Assembly (NCBI GenBank): GCA_947499005.1
Contig: CANMML010000009.1
Location: 62,001-126,000, forward strand
Length of the DNA stretch: 64,000 nt
Direction of reading: 5' to 3'
From: an uncultured Aquimarina sp.
GTDB taxonomy: Bacteria > Bacteroidota > Bacteroidia > Flavobacteriales > Flavobacteriaceae
In this document: positions 6,149-16,240 of the stretch, one piece after another
Layout of the letters: every line of letters begins with the position of its first letter
How positions within the stretch are numbered: the stretch's first letter is position 1
Translations under genes and position numbers: made by a program
The notes under the pieces: model-generated
Seen by the model: only the letters and a program-made list of their open reading frames with translations
Told to the model about the DNA's origin: nothing
Databases searched by the model: none

Positions 6149-8929
6149 ATGGCATTATACGACGATTATCTTAAGGAAATAGAAGAAAGAAAAAAACAAG
6201 GACTTCATCCTAAACCTGTTGATGGAGGTGAATTGTTGAGCGAGATTATTGCGCAAATAAAAGATGTAGACAATATATACAGAAAAGATTCTCTTAACTT
6301 TTTTATCTATAATGTTTTACCAGGAACTACCAGTGCTGCTGGAGTAAAGGCTAAATTTTTAAAAGAAATTATTCTAGGAGAATCTGCAGTTGAAGAGATC
6401 AGCCAAGACTTTGCTTTTGAGTTGCTATCTCATATGAAAGGAGGAACTTCTATTGGAGTGTTATTAGATTTAGCTCTAGGAAGTGATGTAGCTATTGCAA
6501 CAGCGGCAGCTAAAGTATTGAAAACACAAGTATTCCTTTATGAAGCAGATACCGAGCGTTTAGAAGATGCATACAAATCGGGAAATACAATTGCAAAAGA
6601 GATTATAGAAAGCTATGCTAAAGCAGAGTTTTTTACAGAATTACCAGAAATAGAAGAAAAAATTGATGTAGTTACTTACATTGCTGGTGTTGGAGATATT
6701 TCAACAGATTTACTTTCTCCTGGTGCCGATGCGCATTCTAGATCAGATCGTGAATTACATGGTCAATGTATTTTTGAGCATAATAAAGATATGCAAAAAG
6801 AAGTACTTGCATTAAAAGAACAACACCCAGATAAGCGTGTTATGCTAATTGCTGAAAAAGGTACTATGGGAGTAGGATCTTCAAGAATGTCTGGAGTGAA
6901 CAATGTAGCATTATGGACAGGTGTTGAATCTAGCCCATATGTTCCATTTATTAATATTGCTCCTGTAATTGCGGGTACTAACGGTATTTCTCCTATTTTC
7001 TTAACCACTGTTGGTGTAACAGGAGGTATCGGTATTGACCTTAAAAACTGGGTAAAACAGAAAGATGCTGAAGGAAATACTGTTGTTGATGAGGATGGAG
7101 AACCAGTATTAAAACAAGAATACTCTGTTAAAACAGGAACTGTATTAACAATTAATACAAAAACAAAAAAGCTTTATAGCGGAGATCAAGAATTGAAAGA
7201 TATTTCTGCGGCTTTAACTCCTCAAAAGATGGAGTTTATAAAAGCAGGTGGGTCTTATGCTGTAGTTTTTGGTAAAAAATTACAAACGTTAGCAGCTAAA
7301 ATATTAGGAATAGATGTTCCTCAAGTTTATGCAACTTCTAAAGAGATTTCTATAGAAGGTCAAGGGTTAACAGCTGTAGAGAAAATATTCAATAAGAATG
7401 CTGTAGGAACAACTCCAGGCAAAACATTGCATGCAGGTTCTGACGTTCGTGTTGAAGTTAATATTGTAGGTTCTCAGGATACTACAGGTTTAATGACTTC
7501 GCAAGAATTAGAGATGATGGCTGCTAAGATAATTTCTCCAATCGTTGATGGAGCTTACCAATCAGGATGTCATACGGCTTCAGTTTGGGATGATAAGTCT
7601 AAGGCTAATATTCCAAGGTTAATGAAGTTTATGAATGACTTTGGATTGATTACTGCTCGTGACCCTAAAGGGAAGTACCACGCAATGACCGATGTAATTC
7701 ATAAGGTATTAAATGATATCGTAATTGATGATTGGGCAATAATCATTGGTGGTGATTCGCATACTCGTATGTCTAGAGGTGTTGCTTTTGGTGCAGATTC
7801 AGGAACAGTTGCCTTAGCTTTAGCTACAGGAGAAGCAACTATGCCAATCCCACAATCGGTTAAAGTTACTTTCAAGGGAGACATGAGAAGTTATATGGAC
7901 TTCCGTGATGTAGTACATGCTACTCAACAGCAAATGTTAAAGCAATTTGCAGGAGAGAATGTATTCCAAGGACGAATTATTGAAGTTCATATTGGTACAT
8001 TAACTTCAGATCAAGCCTTTACATTTACTGATTGGACTGCAGAGATGAAAGCGAAAGCTTCTATTTGTATTTCAGAAGATGAAACATTGATAGAATCGTT
8101 AGAGATTGCTAGAGGTCGTATCCAAATCATGATTGATAAGGGTATGGATAATGAAAAGCAAGTACTTCAAGGATTAGTAGATAAAGCTAATGCTCGAATC
8201 CAAGAGGTGAAAACAGGTGTTAAACCTGCTCTACGCCCAGATGCCGATGCTAAATATTATGCAGAGGTTATCATTGATTTGGATGAGATTGCAGAGCCAA
8301 TGATTGCTGATCCAGATGTAAATAATGAAGATGTTTCTAAGCGTTATACTCACGATACTATTAGACCATTATCTTTCTACGGAGGAACTAAAAAAGTAGA
8401 TTTAGGATTTGTAGGTTCTTGTATGGTACATAAAGGAGATATGAAAATTTTAGCTCAAATGCTAAAGAATATCGAAGTACAGCATGGTAAGGTAGAGTTT
8501 AAGGCTCCATTAGTTGTTGCACCTCCTACGTATAATATTGTAGATGAATTGAAGGCAGAAGGAGACTGGGAAGTATTACAGAAGTATTCTGGTTTCGAAT
8601 TTGATGATAGTGCTCCAAAAGGATTGGCACGTACGAAATATGAAAACTTATTATACTTAGAGCGTCCGGGATGTAACCTATGTATGGGTAACCAAGAAAA
8701 AGCAGAACCAGGTGATACAGTAATGGCGACTTCTACGCGTTTATTCCAAGGAAGAGTTGTTAAGGATTCTGGAGAGAAAAAAGGAGAGTCTTTATTATCG
8801 TCTACTCCTGTAGTAGTTTTATCTACAATTTTAGGTAGAACACCTACTATGGAAGAATATGAAGCTGCAGTTGATGGAATTGTATTAACTAAGTTTAAAC
8901 CCTCTCAAAAGCAATTAGTGATTGCATAA
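6149..8929 (+). CDS. acnB: Bifunctional aconitate hydratase 2 / 2-methylisocitrate dehydratase
   Basis: A 926-residue AcnB-type aconitase, which interconverts citrate and isocitrate in the TCA cycle and can act on 2-methylisocitrate. It has the AcnB-specific N-terminal HEAT-like domain (residues 1-160) and swivel domain, then the catalytic core. Fe-S ligand regions are visible: GCHTASVWDD, and near the C-terminus ERPGCNLCMGNQEKA. GGDSHTRMSRG is the substrate-binding region. It has its own promoter region and a strong terminator at 8952, so it is monocistronic. A second, unrelated-type aconitase follows at once. Confidence 0.95.
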   Translation: MALYDDYLKEIEERKKQGLHPKPVDGGELLSEIIAQIKDVDNIYRKDSLNFFIYNVLPGTTSAAGVKAKFLKEIILGESAVEEISQDFAFELLSHMKGGTSIGVLLDLALGSDVAIATAAAKVLKTQVFLYEADTERLEDAYKSGNTIAKEIIESYAKAEFFTELPEIEEKIDVVTYIAGVGDISTDLLSPGADAHSRSDRELHGQCIFEHNKDMQKEVLALKEQHPDKRVMLIAEKGTMGVGSSRMSGVNNVALWTGVESSPYVPFINIAPVIAGTNGISPIFLTTVGVTGGIGIDLKNWVKQKDAEGNTVVDEDGEPVLKQEYSVKTGTVLTINTKTKKLYSGDQELKDISAALTPQKMEFIKAGGSYAVVFGKKLQTLAAKILGIDVPQVYATSKEISIEGQGLTAVEKIFNKNAVGTTPGKTLHAGSDVRVEVNIVGSQDTTGLMTSQELEMMAAKIISPIVDGAYQSGCHTASVWDDKSKANIPRLMKFMNDFGLITARDPKGKYHAMTDVIHKVLNDIVIDDWAIIIGGDSHTRMSRGVAFGADSGTVALALATGEATMPIPQSVKVTFKGDMRSYMDFRDVVHATQQQMLKQFAGENVFQGRIIEVHIGTLTSDQAFTFTDWTAEMKAKASICISEDETLIESLEIARGRIQIMIDKGMDNEKQVLQGLVDKANARIQEVKTGVKPALRPDADAKYYAEVIIDLDEIAEPMIADPDVNNEDVSKRYTHDTIRPLSFYGGTKKVDLGFVGSCMVHKGDMKILAQMLKNIEVQHGKVEFKAPLVVAPPTYNIVDELKAEGDWEVLQKYSGFEFDDSAPKGLARTKYENLLYLERPGCNLCMGNQEKAEPGDTVMATSTRLFQGRVVKDSGEKKGESLLSSTPVVVLSTILGRTPTMEEYEAAVDGIVLTKFKPSQKQLVIA

Positions 8930-8951
8930 TTTGAGTAGTTATAATTTTATT

Positions 8952-8985
8952 AAGCCCGAGTTGAAAAACTCGGGCTTTTTGTTTT
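8952..8985 (+). terminator. Rho-independent terminator after acnB
   Basis: An 11-bp perfect stem AAGCCCGAGTT/AACTCGGGCTT with a GAAA loop is followed by a T-rich run, 22 bp after the acnB stop codon. Confidence 0.9.
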
Positions 8986-9097
8986 TTGTAATTTGAGAAA
9001 TAGTATAAAACCAGCCTAAATTTTCATCTTGATAGTGCAGCTCTAATTTCGTATCTTAATAGAGTTGATAAAGACACTAAATAATTCTTATAATTCT

Positions 9098-11362
9098 ATG
9101 GCATTTGATATCGAAATGATTAAAAAGGTTTATGAACAAGTTGCCAAACGTGTGGATGCTGCACGTGAAGTTACGGGTAAGCCATTAACATTAGCAGAAA
9201 AAATATTATATAGCCATCTTTGGGATGGTAAAGCAACAACAGCTTTTAAAAGAGGAGTAGATTATGTAGATTTTGCACCTGACAGAATTGCTTGTCAAGA
9301 TGCTACAGCACAGATGGCTTTATTGCAGTTTATGCAAGCAGGTAAAAAGAAAGTTGCTGTTCCTACTACGGTGCATTGCGATCACTTAATACAAGCAAAA
9401 ATGGGTGCAAGTGAAGATTTGCAGCATGCTATTAATACTTCTAATGAGGTTTTTAATTTTTTAGAGTCTGTTTCTGATAAATATGGAATCGGATTTTGGA
9501 AGCCAGGAGCAGGTATTATCCATCAAGTAGTATTGGAAAATTATGCGTTCCCAGGAGGTATGATGATCGGAACCGATTCGCATACGGTAAATGCAGGAGG
9601 ATTAGGGATGGTTGCTATTGGTGTTGGAGGTGCCGATGCCGTAGATGTTATGGCAGGGATGCCATGGGAATTAAAGTTCCCTAAATTGATAGGAGTTAAG
9701 TTGACTGGAAAACTTTCTGGTTGGACGGCACCAAAAGATGTGATCTTGAAAGTAGCAGGGATTCTTACTGTAAAGGGTGGAACAGGTGCTATAGTAGAGT
9801 ATTTTGGAGAAGGAGCTATTGGAATGTCATGTACAGGTAAAGGAACTATTTGTAATATGGGAGCTGAGATAGGAGCTACCACTTCGACTTTTGGTTATGA
9901 CGCTTCTATGGAACGTTACTTACGTGCTACAGGTCGAGATGGTGTAGCTGATGCTGCTAATAATGTAAAGGGATATTTAACGGGTGATGCCGAAGTTTAT
10001 GCCAATCCAGAAGAATATTTTGATCAAGTAATTGAGATTAATCTTTCAGAACTAAGACCTCATTTGAATGGCCCATTTACACCAGATTTAGCGACTAAGG
10101 TTGGTGAGATGACAGATAAAGCGAAAGAAAATGATTGGCCATTACAAGTGGAATGGGGTTTAATTGGTTCTTGTACAAATTCTTCTTATGAAGATTTATC
10201 ACGAGCCGCTTCAGTAGCCAAGCAAGCAATCGATAAAGGGTTGAAAACTAAAGCAGAATTTGGAATCAATCCAGGGTCAGAACAAGTGCGCTATACCGCA
10301 GATCGTGATGGGATTTTAGAAGTATTCGAAAAGTTAGACGCAAAAATATTTACCAATGCTTGTGGCCCATGTATAGGACAATGGGGGAGATATGAAGACC
10401 CCAAAAATGCACCTAAAAATAGTATTGTTCATTCATTCAATAGAAACTTTGCTAAACGTGCCGATGGAAATCCTAATACCCATGCATTTGTTGCTTCACC
10501 AGAAATGGTAGCCGCCATTGCTATTTCGGGTCGTTTAGATTTTAATCCGTTAACCGATACTTTAATCAATGAAAATGGAGAGGAAGTAACTTTAGATGAA
10601 CCAACAGGGCTAGAGTTACCACCAAAAGGATTTGGAGTTGAGGATAGGGGGTATTTAGAGCCTGTTGAGGATGGATCTGCAATAGAAGTAAGTGTTAGTC
10701 CTACTTCAGAGCGTTTACAGTTATTAACTCCTTTTGAACCTATAGGGAATACTATTGAAGGGGCTAAACTATTGATCAAAGCTTATGGTAAGTGTACAAC
10801 CGATCATATTTCTATGGCAGGGCCTTGGTTGAGGTTTCGAGGACATTTGGACAACATTTCAAATAACTGTTTAATTGGAGCAGTAAATGCATATAATAAA
10901 GAGACCAATAAAGTAAAGAATCAATTGACAGGAGAATATGGAGAAGTGCCAGCTGTGCAGCGTGCATATAAAGCTGCTGGTGTAAAGACTATTGTTGTCG
11001 GAGATCATAATTATGGAGAGGGGTCTTCTCGTGAACATGCTGCAATGGAACCACGTCATCTAGGGGTGTGTGCCGTAATTGTAAAGTCTTTTGCACGGAT
11101 TCATGAAACAAACTTAAAGAAGCAGGGAATGTTAGGGCTGACTTTTGCTAATGAAGCAGATTATGATTTAATTCAAGAAGACGATACGTTTAACTTTGTA
11201 GATTTAAAAGAATTTGCTCCTGGAAAGCCATTAACGATTGAAGCGATTCATGCAGATGGTTCGAAAGATATCATCCTAGTGAACCATACATATAATGCAC
11301 CGCAAATATCTTGGTATAATGAAGGTTCTGCTTTGAATTTAATTAAGAAACAAAATGCTTAA
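9098..11362 (+). CDS. Aconitate hydratase, mitochondrial type
   Basis: A 754-residue aconitase of the mitochondrial-like class. The [4Fe-4S] ligand motifs are [11 protein letters not shown] and [24 protein letters not shown] binds substrate, and the C-terminal swivel domain has [18 protein letters not shown]. The start is the ATG at 9098 ([13 protein letters not shown]); the in-frame TTG at 9065 would add an odd tail. TTG with 20 nt to TATCTTAA lies upstream at 9030-9060 as a weak promoter. The IS at 11373 begins 11 bp after the stop, so the original 3' end has been displaced. Confidence 0.95.
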   Translation: MAFDIEMIKKVYEQVAKRVDAAREVTGKPLTLAEKILYSHLWDGKATTAFKRGVDYVDFAPDRIACQDATAQMALLQFMQAGKKKVAVPTTVHCDHLIQAKMGASEDLQHAINTSNEVFNFLESVSDKYGIGFWKPGAGIIHQVVLENYAFPGGMMIGTDSHTVNAGGLGMVAIGVGGADAVDVMAGMPWELKFPKLIGVKLTGKLSGWTAPKDVILKVAGILTVKGGTGAIVEYFGEGAIGMSCTGKGTICNMGAEIGATTSTFGYDASMERYLRATGRDGVADAANNVKGYLTGDAEVYANPEEYFDQVIEINLSELRPHLNGPFTPDLATKVGEMTDKAKENDWPLQVEWGLIGSCTNSSYEDLSRAASVAKQAIDKGLKTKAEFGINPGSEQVRYTADRDGILEVFEKLDAKIFTNACGPCIGQWGRYEDPKNAPKNSIVHSFNRNFAKRADGNPNTHAFVASPEMVAAIAISGRLDFNPLTDTLINENGEEVTLDEPTGLELPPKGFGVEDRGYLEPVEDGSAIEVSVSPTSERLQLLTPFEPIGNTIEGAKLLIKAYGKCTTDHISMAGPWLRFRGHLDNISNNCLIGAVNAYNKETNKVKNQLTGEYGEVPAVQRAYKAAGVKTIVVGDHNYGEGSSREHAAMEPRHLGVCAVIVKSFARIHETNLKKQGMLGLTFANEADYDLIQEDDTFNFVDLKEFAPGKPLTIEAIHADGSKDIILVNHTYNAPQISWYNEGSALNLIKKQNA

Positions 11363-11536
11363 TTGATATAAACTGTCTCGAAGCAAGCTCACGAGGCATT
11401 TGTAAGAAGTGAAAATGGCGCATTCAGAATACTCAAAACCCTTGTAAATACGAGGGTTTTGTCGTAAATTAATGTAAATAAAAACCCCGAAAACAGCTAT
11501 AAGGAGCTAAAAACGAGGTTTTACTTATCGTTAATT

Positions 11537-12892
11537 ATGAAAATACAAAGAATTAGTGACTTTCAGCATGAATTTTCGTTTTTATCTGCACGAGAAAATT
11601 TATCTTTTTTTTATACCCGTTTTTTAGAAAGTGATTTGGGTAAAATCTATGTATCTATTCCTTGGGATTCTCTTGTGGAAAGTTTACAGATAAAAGAAAA
11701 ACCTTCAGGTTCAAAAATGTTATTTAGTCCAAGGGGAAGAATAGCCTTAATGCTTCTAAAGCATTATGCTTGTTGTTCAGATCAAAAACTAATAGAACAA
11801 CTCAATGGCAATATTGATTATCAATTTTTTTGTGATATTCATTTAGGCTTTAATCGGTTGACTAATTTTAAAATAGTAAGTCAGATTCGTTGTGAACTGG
11901 CAAAAAAACTAGATATAGATTCGATAGAAAAAGAGTTGTTTGCTCACTGGAGGCCCTATATAAATAACAAAGATCAAGTTACTGTAGACGCGACTTGTTA
12001 TGAGAGTGAAGTTCGTTACCCAAGCCCTCAAAAATTACTCTGGGAAGCAGTGGATTGGTTGTATACACAGCTCAAAAAAAACTGCAAAGCTATAGGAGTA
12101 AAAATGATACGTTCCAAATATATCAAATGGAAAAAGCGCTATATTGGATTTAGTAAAATGCGCCGTAAAACCATAAAAAAACGCCAACCACTTACAAGGG
12201 GCTTATTACATTTACTAAACAAGCTTTTGGATTTTGAAAATCTACTTCGTGAAAATTATGAGATAACCTATAGTGTTGCTTATTATCGTAGAGTAGCTAC
12301 GATCAAAAAAGTACTTGAGCAACAACAAGCTTACTTTAAAACAGGCATATCTCCTAAAAATAGAATTGTTAGTATTGCTAAAGATTACCTCAGACCAATT
12401 GTAAGAGGAAAAGAAGTAAAACCCGTTGAATTTGGAGCTAAGGTCAATAAACTTCAAATTGATGGTATCAATTTTATAGAGCATTTAAGTTTTAATGCTT
12501 TTAATGAAGGTACGCGCTTACAAAGCACCGTATATAAAGCACAGTCACTCACCAAAACAAAACTTAAAGTATTAGGAGCAGATGCTATATATGCGACAAA
12601 TAAAAACAGGAATTTTGTTACAAAACATGATATCAAAACAGACTTTAAACGAAAAGGCAAGCTTCCTAAAAACTACAAAGACGAAAAGAAGTTAAAAGCC
12701 CTAATTACAAAAGAAAGAGCCACTCGATTAGAAGGAAGCTTTGGAAAAGAAAAAGAATATTACCATCTCAAAAAAATAAAGGCAAAAACAAAAGCTACAG
12801 AAAAGCTCTGGATATTTTTTGGGATACACACCGCAAATGCTTTAGAAATAGGTAGAAGAATCCAGAATAGTCAAGTACAGCTGGCCGCCTAA
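11537..12892 (+). CDS. DDE transposase, IS1182/IS5-like
   Basis: A 451-residue, apparently intact transposase. The N-terminal part (PRGRIALMLLKHYACCSDQKLIEQLNGN) is the DUF772-type DNA-binding domain of IS5/IS1182-like elements. Candidate catalytic residues are D151 (TVDATCYES), D349 (LGADAIYATNKNR) and E399 (RLEGSFGKEKEYY). A lysine-rich coiled segment of about 100 residues lies between the first two. The exact IS family is uncertain, with ISNCY the alternative. The frame is open and the catalytic set complete, so the element may be active. Confidence 0.88.
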   Translation: MKIQRISDFQHEFSFLSARENLSFFYTRFLESDLGKIYVSIPWDSLVESLQIKEKPSGSKMLFSPRGRIALMLLKHYACCSDQKLIEQLNGNIDYQFFCDIHLGFNRLTNFKIVSQIRCELAKKLDIDSIEKELFAHWRPYINNKDQVTVDATCYESEVRYPSPQKLLWEAVDWLYTQLKKNCKAIGVKMIRSKYIKWKKRYIGFSKMRRKTIKKRQPLTRGLLHLLNKLLDFENLLRENYEITYSVAYYRRVATIKKVLEQQQAYFKTGISPKNRIVSIAKDYLRPIVRGKEVKPVEFGAKVNKLQIDGINFIEHLSFNAFNEGTRLQSTVYKAQSLTKTKLKVLGADAIYATNKNRNFVTKHDIKTDFKRKGKLPKNYKDEKKLKALITKERATRLEGSFGKEKEYYHLKKIKAKTKATEKLWIFFGIHTANALEIGRRIQNSQVQLAA

Positions 12893-12978
12893 ATTTAGAA
12901 CAAAACAAGAGCTCTTGGGATAACTACGTCCTGTCGGTATTGAAATCAATATTTTTAGACTAAAATAACCTAAAAAAC

Positions 12979-13018
12979 AAAAATCCAAAACTTGAATTTA
13001 TCAAATTTTGGATTTTTT
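12979..13018 (+). terminator. Terminator after transposase gene
   Basis: AAAATCCAAAA-TTGA pairs with TCAA-TTTTGGATTTT around an ATTTA loop, and the run continues in T. It lies 86 bp downstream of the transposase stop, still inside the IS. Confidence 0.7.
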
Positions 13019-13112
13019 ATGTATAATTTTTGAGAATCAGGCTATTCTCTGAATACGCCGAAAATTTTAATTTTCAAGACAGCCTTTGGGGTATTAGACC
13101 CTTTGGCGTTAC

Positions 13113-13156
13113 TAATAAACCACTATGAAAACTTAGAAGTTCATAGTGGTTTATTA
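13113..13156. terminator. Strong hairpin, possibly the displaced aconitase terminator
   Basis: A 17-bp perfect stem, TAATAAACCACTATGAA with TTCATAGTGGTTTATTA, lies just outside the IS right end. There is no long T tract, so it may be an mRNA 3'-end stabiliser or a terminator. The remaining sequence from 12893 to 13213 holds no gene. Confidence 0.4.
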
Positions 13157-13213
13157 ATAGTAGATAACTTTGTAATTGTGTATAGCAAGCGTGAACGCTC
13201 ACTAAGTTTTTTA

Positions 13214-13678
13214 TTAAGACCTACTTTTAAGTATTTTTTTAATTTTCTTAGATCCCTTAGTCTTATTTTTTGGATCTTCACAATAATCAACTATTAGCTT
13301 TTCAGCTTGGTTATAGATGTCGTCATTACTTAGACTAGTCTTAGCTTCGATGACAATTTTACTAGCTGAAGCTAGATAAAGCATGAGTAGAGCTTCATTG
13401 CCTTTTGTTAACTCTAACTCTTTTTCTCCGATTTCAAAAGTATAGTCAGGAGTTCCTGTCATCCATTTCATAATAAATTGAGATGCGACTAATCTTTTGT
13501 CATTTTTCTTATCATTAGGAGTATTTAGAATGTAATTAGCACATGTTATGACATTGTTTTCTTGTGTCTTATAACTTTCTACGGCATTGAATTCATAATT
13601 TGCTAATTCAAAGAAATTTTGTGCACTTGAGAGATTGTAGCACAATATCGATATAAGGATTAATATTATTTTTTTCAT
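13214..13678 (-). CDS. Small secreted protein of unknown function
   Basis: A 154-residue exported protein. A signal peptide (MKKIILILISILCYNLSSAQ) precedes a helical, charged domain with no motif I recognise. Its C-terminus is strongly basic (KKIKKILKSRS). The start codon lies at the truncated end of the DUF2071 pseudogene at 13680-13991, as if a deletion had fused the two regions. The stop codon lies about 60 bp from the hairpin downstream of the IS element. Confidence 0.65.
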   Translation of the reverse strand: MKKIILILISILCYNLSSAQNFFELANYEFNAVESYKTQENNVITCANYILNTPNDKKNDKRLVASQFIMKWMTGTPDYTFEIGEKELELTKGNEALLMLYLASASKIVIEAKTSLSNDDIYNQAEKLIVDYCEDPKNKTKGSKKIKKILKSRS

Positions 13679-13679
13679 A

Positions 13680-13991
13680 AGTTATTTTATGGTTTAATTG
13701 AGATGAAGTATCTATTCTGGGGTTGTAAACCCCTTCTTTCAGTTTTCTGTTTTTATTCCATTCTACTGCAATTCGATGAGCCTCGTTTTCTGAGGAAATA
13801 CCAATATGTTTTGGTAATCCCTTAAGTTTAGCTTTTTCAATCTAATTAAGCATATTTCAGCAATGCCTTTTCCTTTAACAAGCTTAGGTTTAAAAAGTTT
13901 GGGGAAGTAACTTTCTAGAATGTCTTTATCAACTAGGTAGTTGATTAGAATTCGACGGTCAATTATTCCTTTCTATTTTTGGTATATACAT
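13680..13991 (-). pseudogene. Frameshifted, truncated DUF2071 (YqjF-like) gene
   Basis: Minus-strand translation in successive frames rebuilds one protein: MYIPKIE, then (frame change) GIIDRRILINYLVDKDILE...KPKLVKGKGIAEICLIRL, then (second frame change near 13842) KGLPKHIGISSENEAHRIAV...EGVYNPRIDTSSQLN. This order, IDRRIL-NY-VD, F-PKLV-GKGIA-ICLIRL, GLP--IG-SSENEAHRIAVEW and GVY-PR-DT, is the N-terminal half of DUF2071 proteins. The C-terminal half is absent; the homology stops where the 13214-13678 gene begins. The gene is dead by two frameshifts and a 3' deletion. Confidence 0.75.
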
Positions 13992-13999
13992 TTTGACAA

Positions 14000-15682
14000 T
14001 TATAACTGATCTGTGTTGTTATTATCCTGTTTTTCAAACCAAACATTTAAAGCCCTTCGGTTTGAAATTCTCATTCCTGTAATTATATGTTTAGAATTTC
14101 GAATAATATCTACTGTCCCTAAACCTTTAATAGTTAAAGAATTTTTTCCTGTAAGTTGTACTTGAAAATCACCAAGTCTAATATGTTTGGCAATTAACTT
14201 ATCATCTTTAAATTTAATATGTATTACACTTTCTAACTCAGGACTATAGAATCGACCAGTGTAATTATTTAGGTTAATATTAGATAAATCTTCATTGACA
14301 TATCTTTCAGCATCTATTTTTTTTCCTTTAAAATGTTGACTAAATATTTGTGCAGAATTATCTTTTAATTTAGAAAATACAAACTGAGTATTTTGTTTTT
14401 CAGGAGTTTCATAGATGTTGCCGTTAGTATTGTAAATATGGTATTCAGTTTTATCCCATTCTTGAAATACATACAGTGAGTCATTTTTAATATTAACATG
14501 TATACTATAACCAGACGGAGTTTTATATTTTCCTACTAATTGTTGCGGCGAAAAAGTGATATTACTATTGGGAATAGTTGGGGTTACTGTTTTTTCTTCT
14601 GTATTAGGCTTCTCTTTTAATAGTATATCAGCAATGTTACGTTCGATATTTTTTGTTCTAGATGATGAGAAATTGGTTAAAATAGCAATACTAAGTTGTG
14701 TATCGGGGTAGTGACTTATAGATGATTTCCATCCACCTCCACCACCATTGTGAGAGATTTTGGTATGATTTTTAAAATCATTAATTCTTATACCAAATGC
14801 ATAGTCGTTTTCATTACCGTTGTTAAGAGTATCCGTAGTTTGTAGCATTTTAAAAGAGGAACTCCAGTTGGGGGTTGGCGTGCTGAAATTTTGAAGCCAT
14901 TTCAATAAATCAGGAGTTGTCGAACGTTGATTTCCAGAGCCAGAATAATACCCGTATTTTACAGCTTTGTAAAAAATATCTAAACCATAATAAGGTGTAG
15001 CACTATTTAGAATGACGCGATCGTATTTATCTTCGATAAATGTGTTTTTCATTCCTAATGGTTCAAAAATATTAGATTTCATCCATTGAGGGAATTGTTC
15101 ATTAGTAACACTTTCAATTATTTTAGCCATAAGTACATATCCTGTATTACAATACAAGAATTTATCTCCAGGGGTGAAATTCAATTCCTTTTGTTTTAGC
15201 ATAAGGCGATATATATCCTCATTTGTCTTTTTGTCTTGCTTTTCCCAGCCAGCTAGATGAAGTATGGCATGAAAGCTTCTCATGCCACTAGTATGATGTA
15301 AAAGATGACGTATGGTGATTGGGTGTCCAAAGTCAGGCAAATCTGGTAAGTATTTATGGATATCATCATCAACGGATAATAGGCCTTTTTCATGAAGCCT
15401 TACAATCCCCATCGCCGTGAATTGTTTTGATACTGAAGCAATGTTAAATGTAGTTTCTTTAGTATTGGGAATTTGATACCCTAAACTAGCAGCACCAAAT
15501 GCCTTTGAGTATACTATCTTGCCATATTGCATGATTCCAATGGAGCCTCCTGGATGATTATCTTTTGTCCAAGAAGAGAAAAGGCTGTCTATTTTTTTAG
15601 ACTGTACATCACTTAATTGGGCTTGAGCGGAGGTTAAATTAAAAAGTATTAATACAAGAAAGAAAATACGCGCTACAATCAT
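14000..15682 (-). CDS. Secreted beta-lactamase-family serine hydrolase (S12)
   Basis: A 560-residue exported enzyme of the class C beta-lactamase / penicillin-binding / esterase superfamily. After a signal peptide (residues 1-21), the catalytic SxxK is at S83-K86 (SVSK), the YxN motif at Y177-N179 (YCN), and a KTG-like region near HNGGGGGWKSS. A C-terminal beta-rich extension from about residue 370 (FSPQQLVGKYKTPSGYSIHV) is the lipocalin-like DUF3471-type domain often attached to these proteins. Substrate is not predictable: peptidase, esterase or D-amino-acid hydrolase are all possible. It is a single-gene unit. Confidence 0.88.
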   Translation of the reverse strand: MIVARIFFLVLILFNLTSAQAQLSDVQSKKIDSLFSSWTKDNHPGGSIGIMQYGKIVYSKAFGAASLGYQIPNTKETTFNIASVSKQFTAMGIVRLHEKGLLSVDDDIHKYLPDLPDFGHPITIRHLLHHTSGMRSFHAILHLAGWEKQDKKTNEDIYRLMLKQKELNFTPGDKFLYCNTGYVLMAKIIESVTNEQFPQWMKSNIFEPLGMKNTFIEDKYDRVILNSATPYYGLDIFYKAVKYGYYSGSGNQRSTTPDLLKWLQNFSTPTPNWSSSFKMLQTTDTLNNGNENDYAFGIRINDFKNHTKISHNGGGGGWKSSISHYPDTQLSIAILTNFSSSRTKNIERNIADILLKEKPNTEEKTVTPTIPNSNITFSPQQLVGKYKTPSGYSIHVNIKNDSLYVFQEWDKTEYHIYNTNGNIYETPEKQNTQFVFSKLKDNSAQIFSQHFKGKKIDAERYVNEDLSNINLNNYTGRFYSPELESVIHIKFKDDKLIAKHIRLGDFQVQLTGKNSLTIKGLGTVDIIRNSKHIITGMRISNRRALNVWFEKQDNNNTDQL

Positions 15683-15886
15683 TGAATATAATTTTATTTA
15701 TTGATTTTAATCCTACAATTTGGAGAGAATTCCCAGATGTTTGCATCGAATTTTAACGAAAGTAGTTTTCCACTTTGTACTTCGTATGTTTGCACCGTAG
15801 TTGATTATTAAAGTAACCAATTATATATGTAAACGTATTTTTTTTGCTTTTAATATTATATGAGTGAAGAAAATCGAGTGTATTTA

Positions 15887-16168
15887 TCAACCTTTCTTCC
15901 GATCAATATGTCCCAAGTTTTTTTCGGGAGCAATTACATCTCGAACGCGCCTTTTTAGCTCTGTGATTTCAGGAAATCCACCATCCATTTTTCGAGACCA
16001 AATTTGTTGAGCATTAGCATGGATTTCAAAGACACCTCCAGTACTAGGTTTTAGAGATAATTCATTTATTTCTTCTTTAAAAGTTGTCAATAATTCTTGA
16101 GACATCCATGAAGATCGCATTAACCAATTGCATTGAGTACAATACGTAATTTTTATAATATTTTCCAT
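15887..16168 (-). CDS. SelW/SelT/SelH (Rdx) family redox protein
   Basis: A 93-residue thioredoxin-like protein of the Rdx family. The CxxC redox motif (YCTQCNW, C10-C13) sits after the first strand, with cysteine in place of selenocysteine, followed by LKPSTGGVFEIHANAQQIWSRKMDGGFPE, the family's G-F-EI...W-RK--GGFPE signature. Role is probably thiol redox; partner unknown. It lies 72 bp downstream of the GH31 gene, but a terminator (16181-16214) separates them, so it is probably expressed partly on its own. Confidence 0.85.
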   Translation of the reverse strand: MENIIKITYCTQCNWLMRSSWMSQELLTTFKEEINELSLKPSTGGVFEIHANAQQIWSRKMDGGFPEITELKRRVRDVIAPEKNLGHIDRKKG

Positions 16169-16180
16169 AAGTCATTTTAT

Positions 16181-16214
16181 AAAAAAGACCTGTTAGTAAT
16201 GTAACTAACAGGTC
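16181..16214 (-). terminator. Terminator after the glycogen/GH31 operon
   Basis: GACCTGTTAG/CTAACAGGTC stem (10 bp) with an 8-nt loop is followed on the minus strand by six Ts, 26 bp after the GH31 stop codon. Confidence 0.85.
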
Positions 16215-16240
16215 GAATTATATAAAGTAGATTAAATGTT

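Larger units (their letters stand above)
11373..13082 (+). mobile_element. Complete IS element (IS1182/ISNCY-like), ends approximate
   Basis: A single transposase gene is bounded by short related ends: CTGTCTCGAA at 11373 and its near reverse complement TTCAAGACAG at 13073-13082. Further in, both ends carry GGCGnATTCAGA (11417 and, inverted, 13047-13058), but at different distances, so the terminal repeats are imperfect and the ends uncertain. No convincing target-site duplication was seen. Hairpins inside the left end (AAAACCCT/AGGGTTTT at 11435-11460) may block read-in transcription from the aconitase gene. Confidence 0.7.

Noticed and set aside
9496..9882. ORFs on both strands inside the aconitase gene
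   Set aside because: They are shadows of the strongly supported aconitase frame.
11373..13082. Target-site duplication flanking the IS
   Set aside because: Flanks (ATATAAA before and CCTTTGG after) share no convincing direct repeat.
13103..13297. 64-codon plus-strand ORF after the IS
   Set aside because: It runs through the 17-bp hairpin and into the minus-strand secreted-protein gene, so it is an accident of low stop density.
15785..15792. TATGTTTG plus-strand -7-like box upstream of nothing
   Set aside because: It has no plus-strand gene downstream and a short box is expected by chance in AT-rich DNA.
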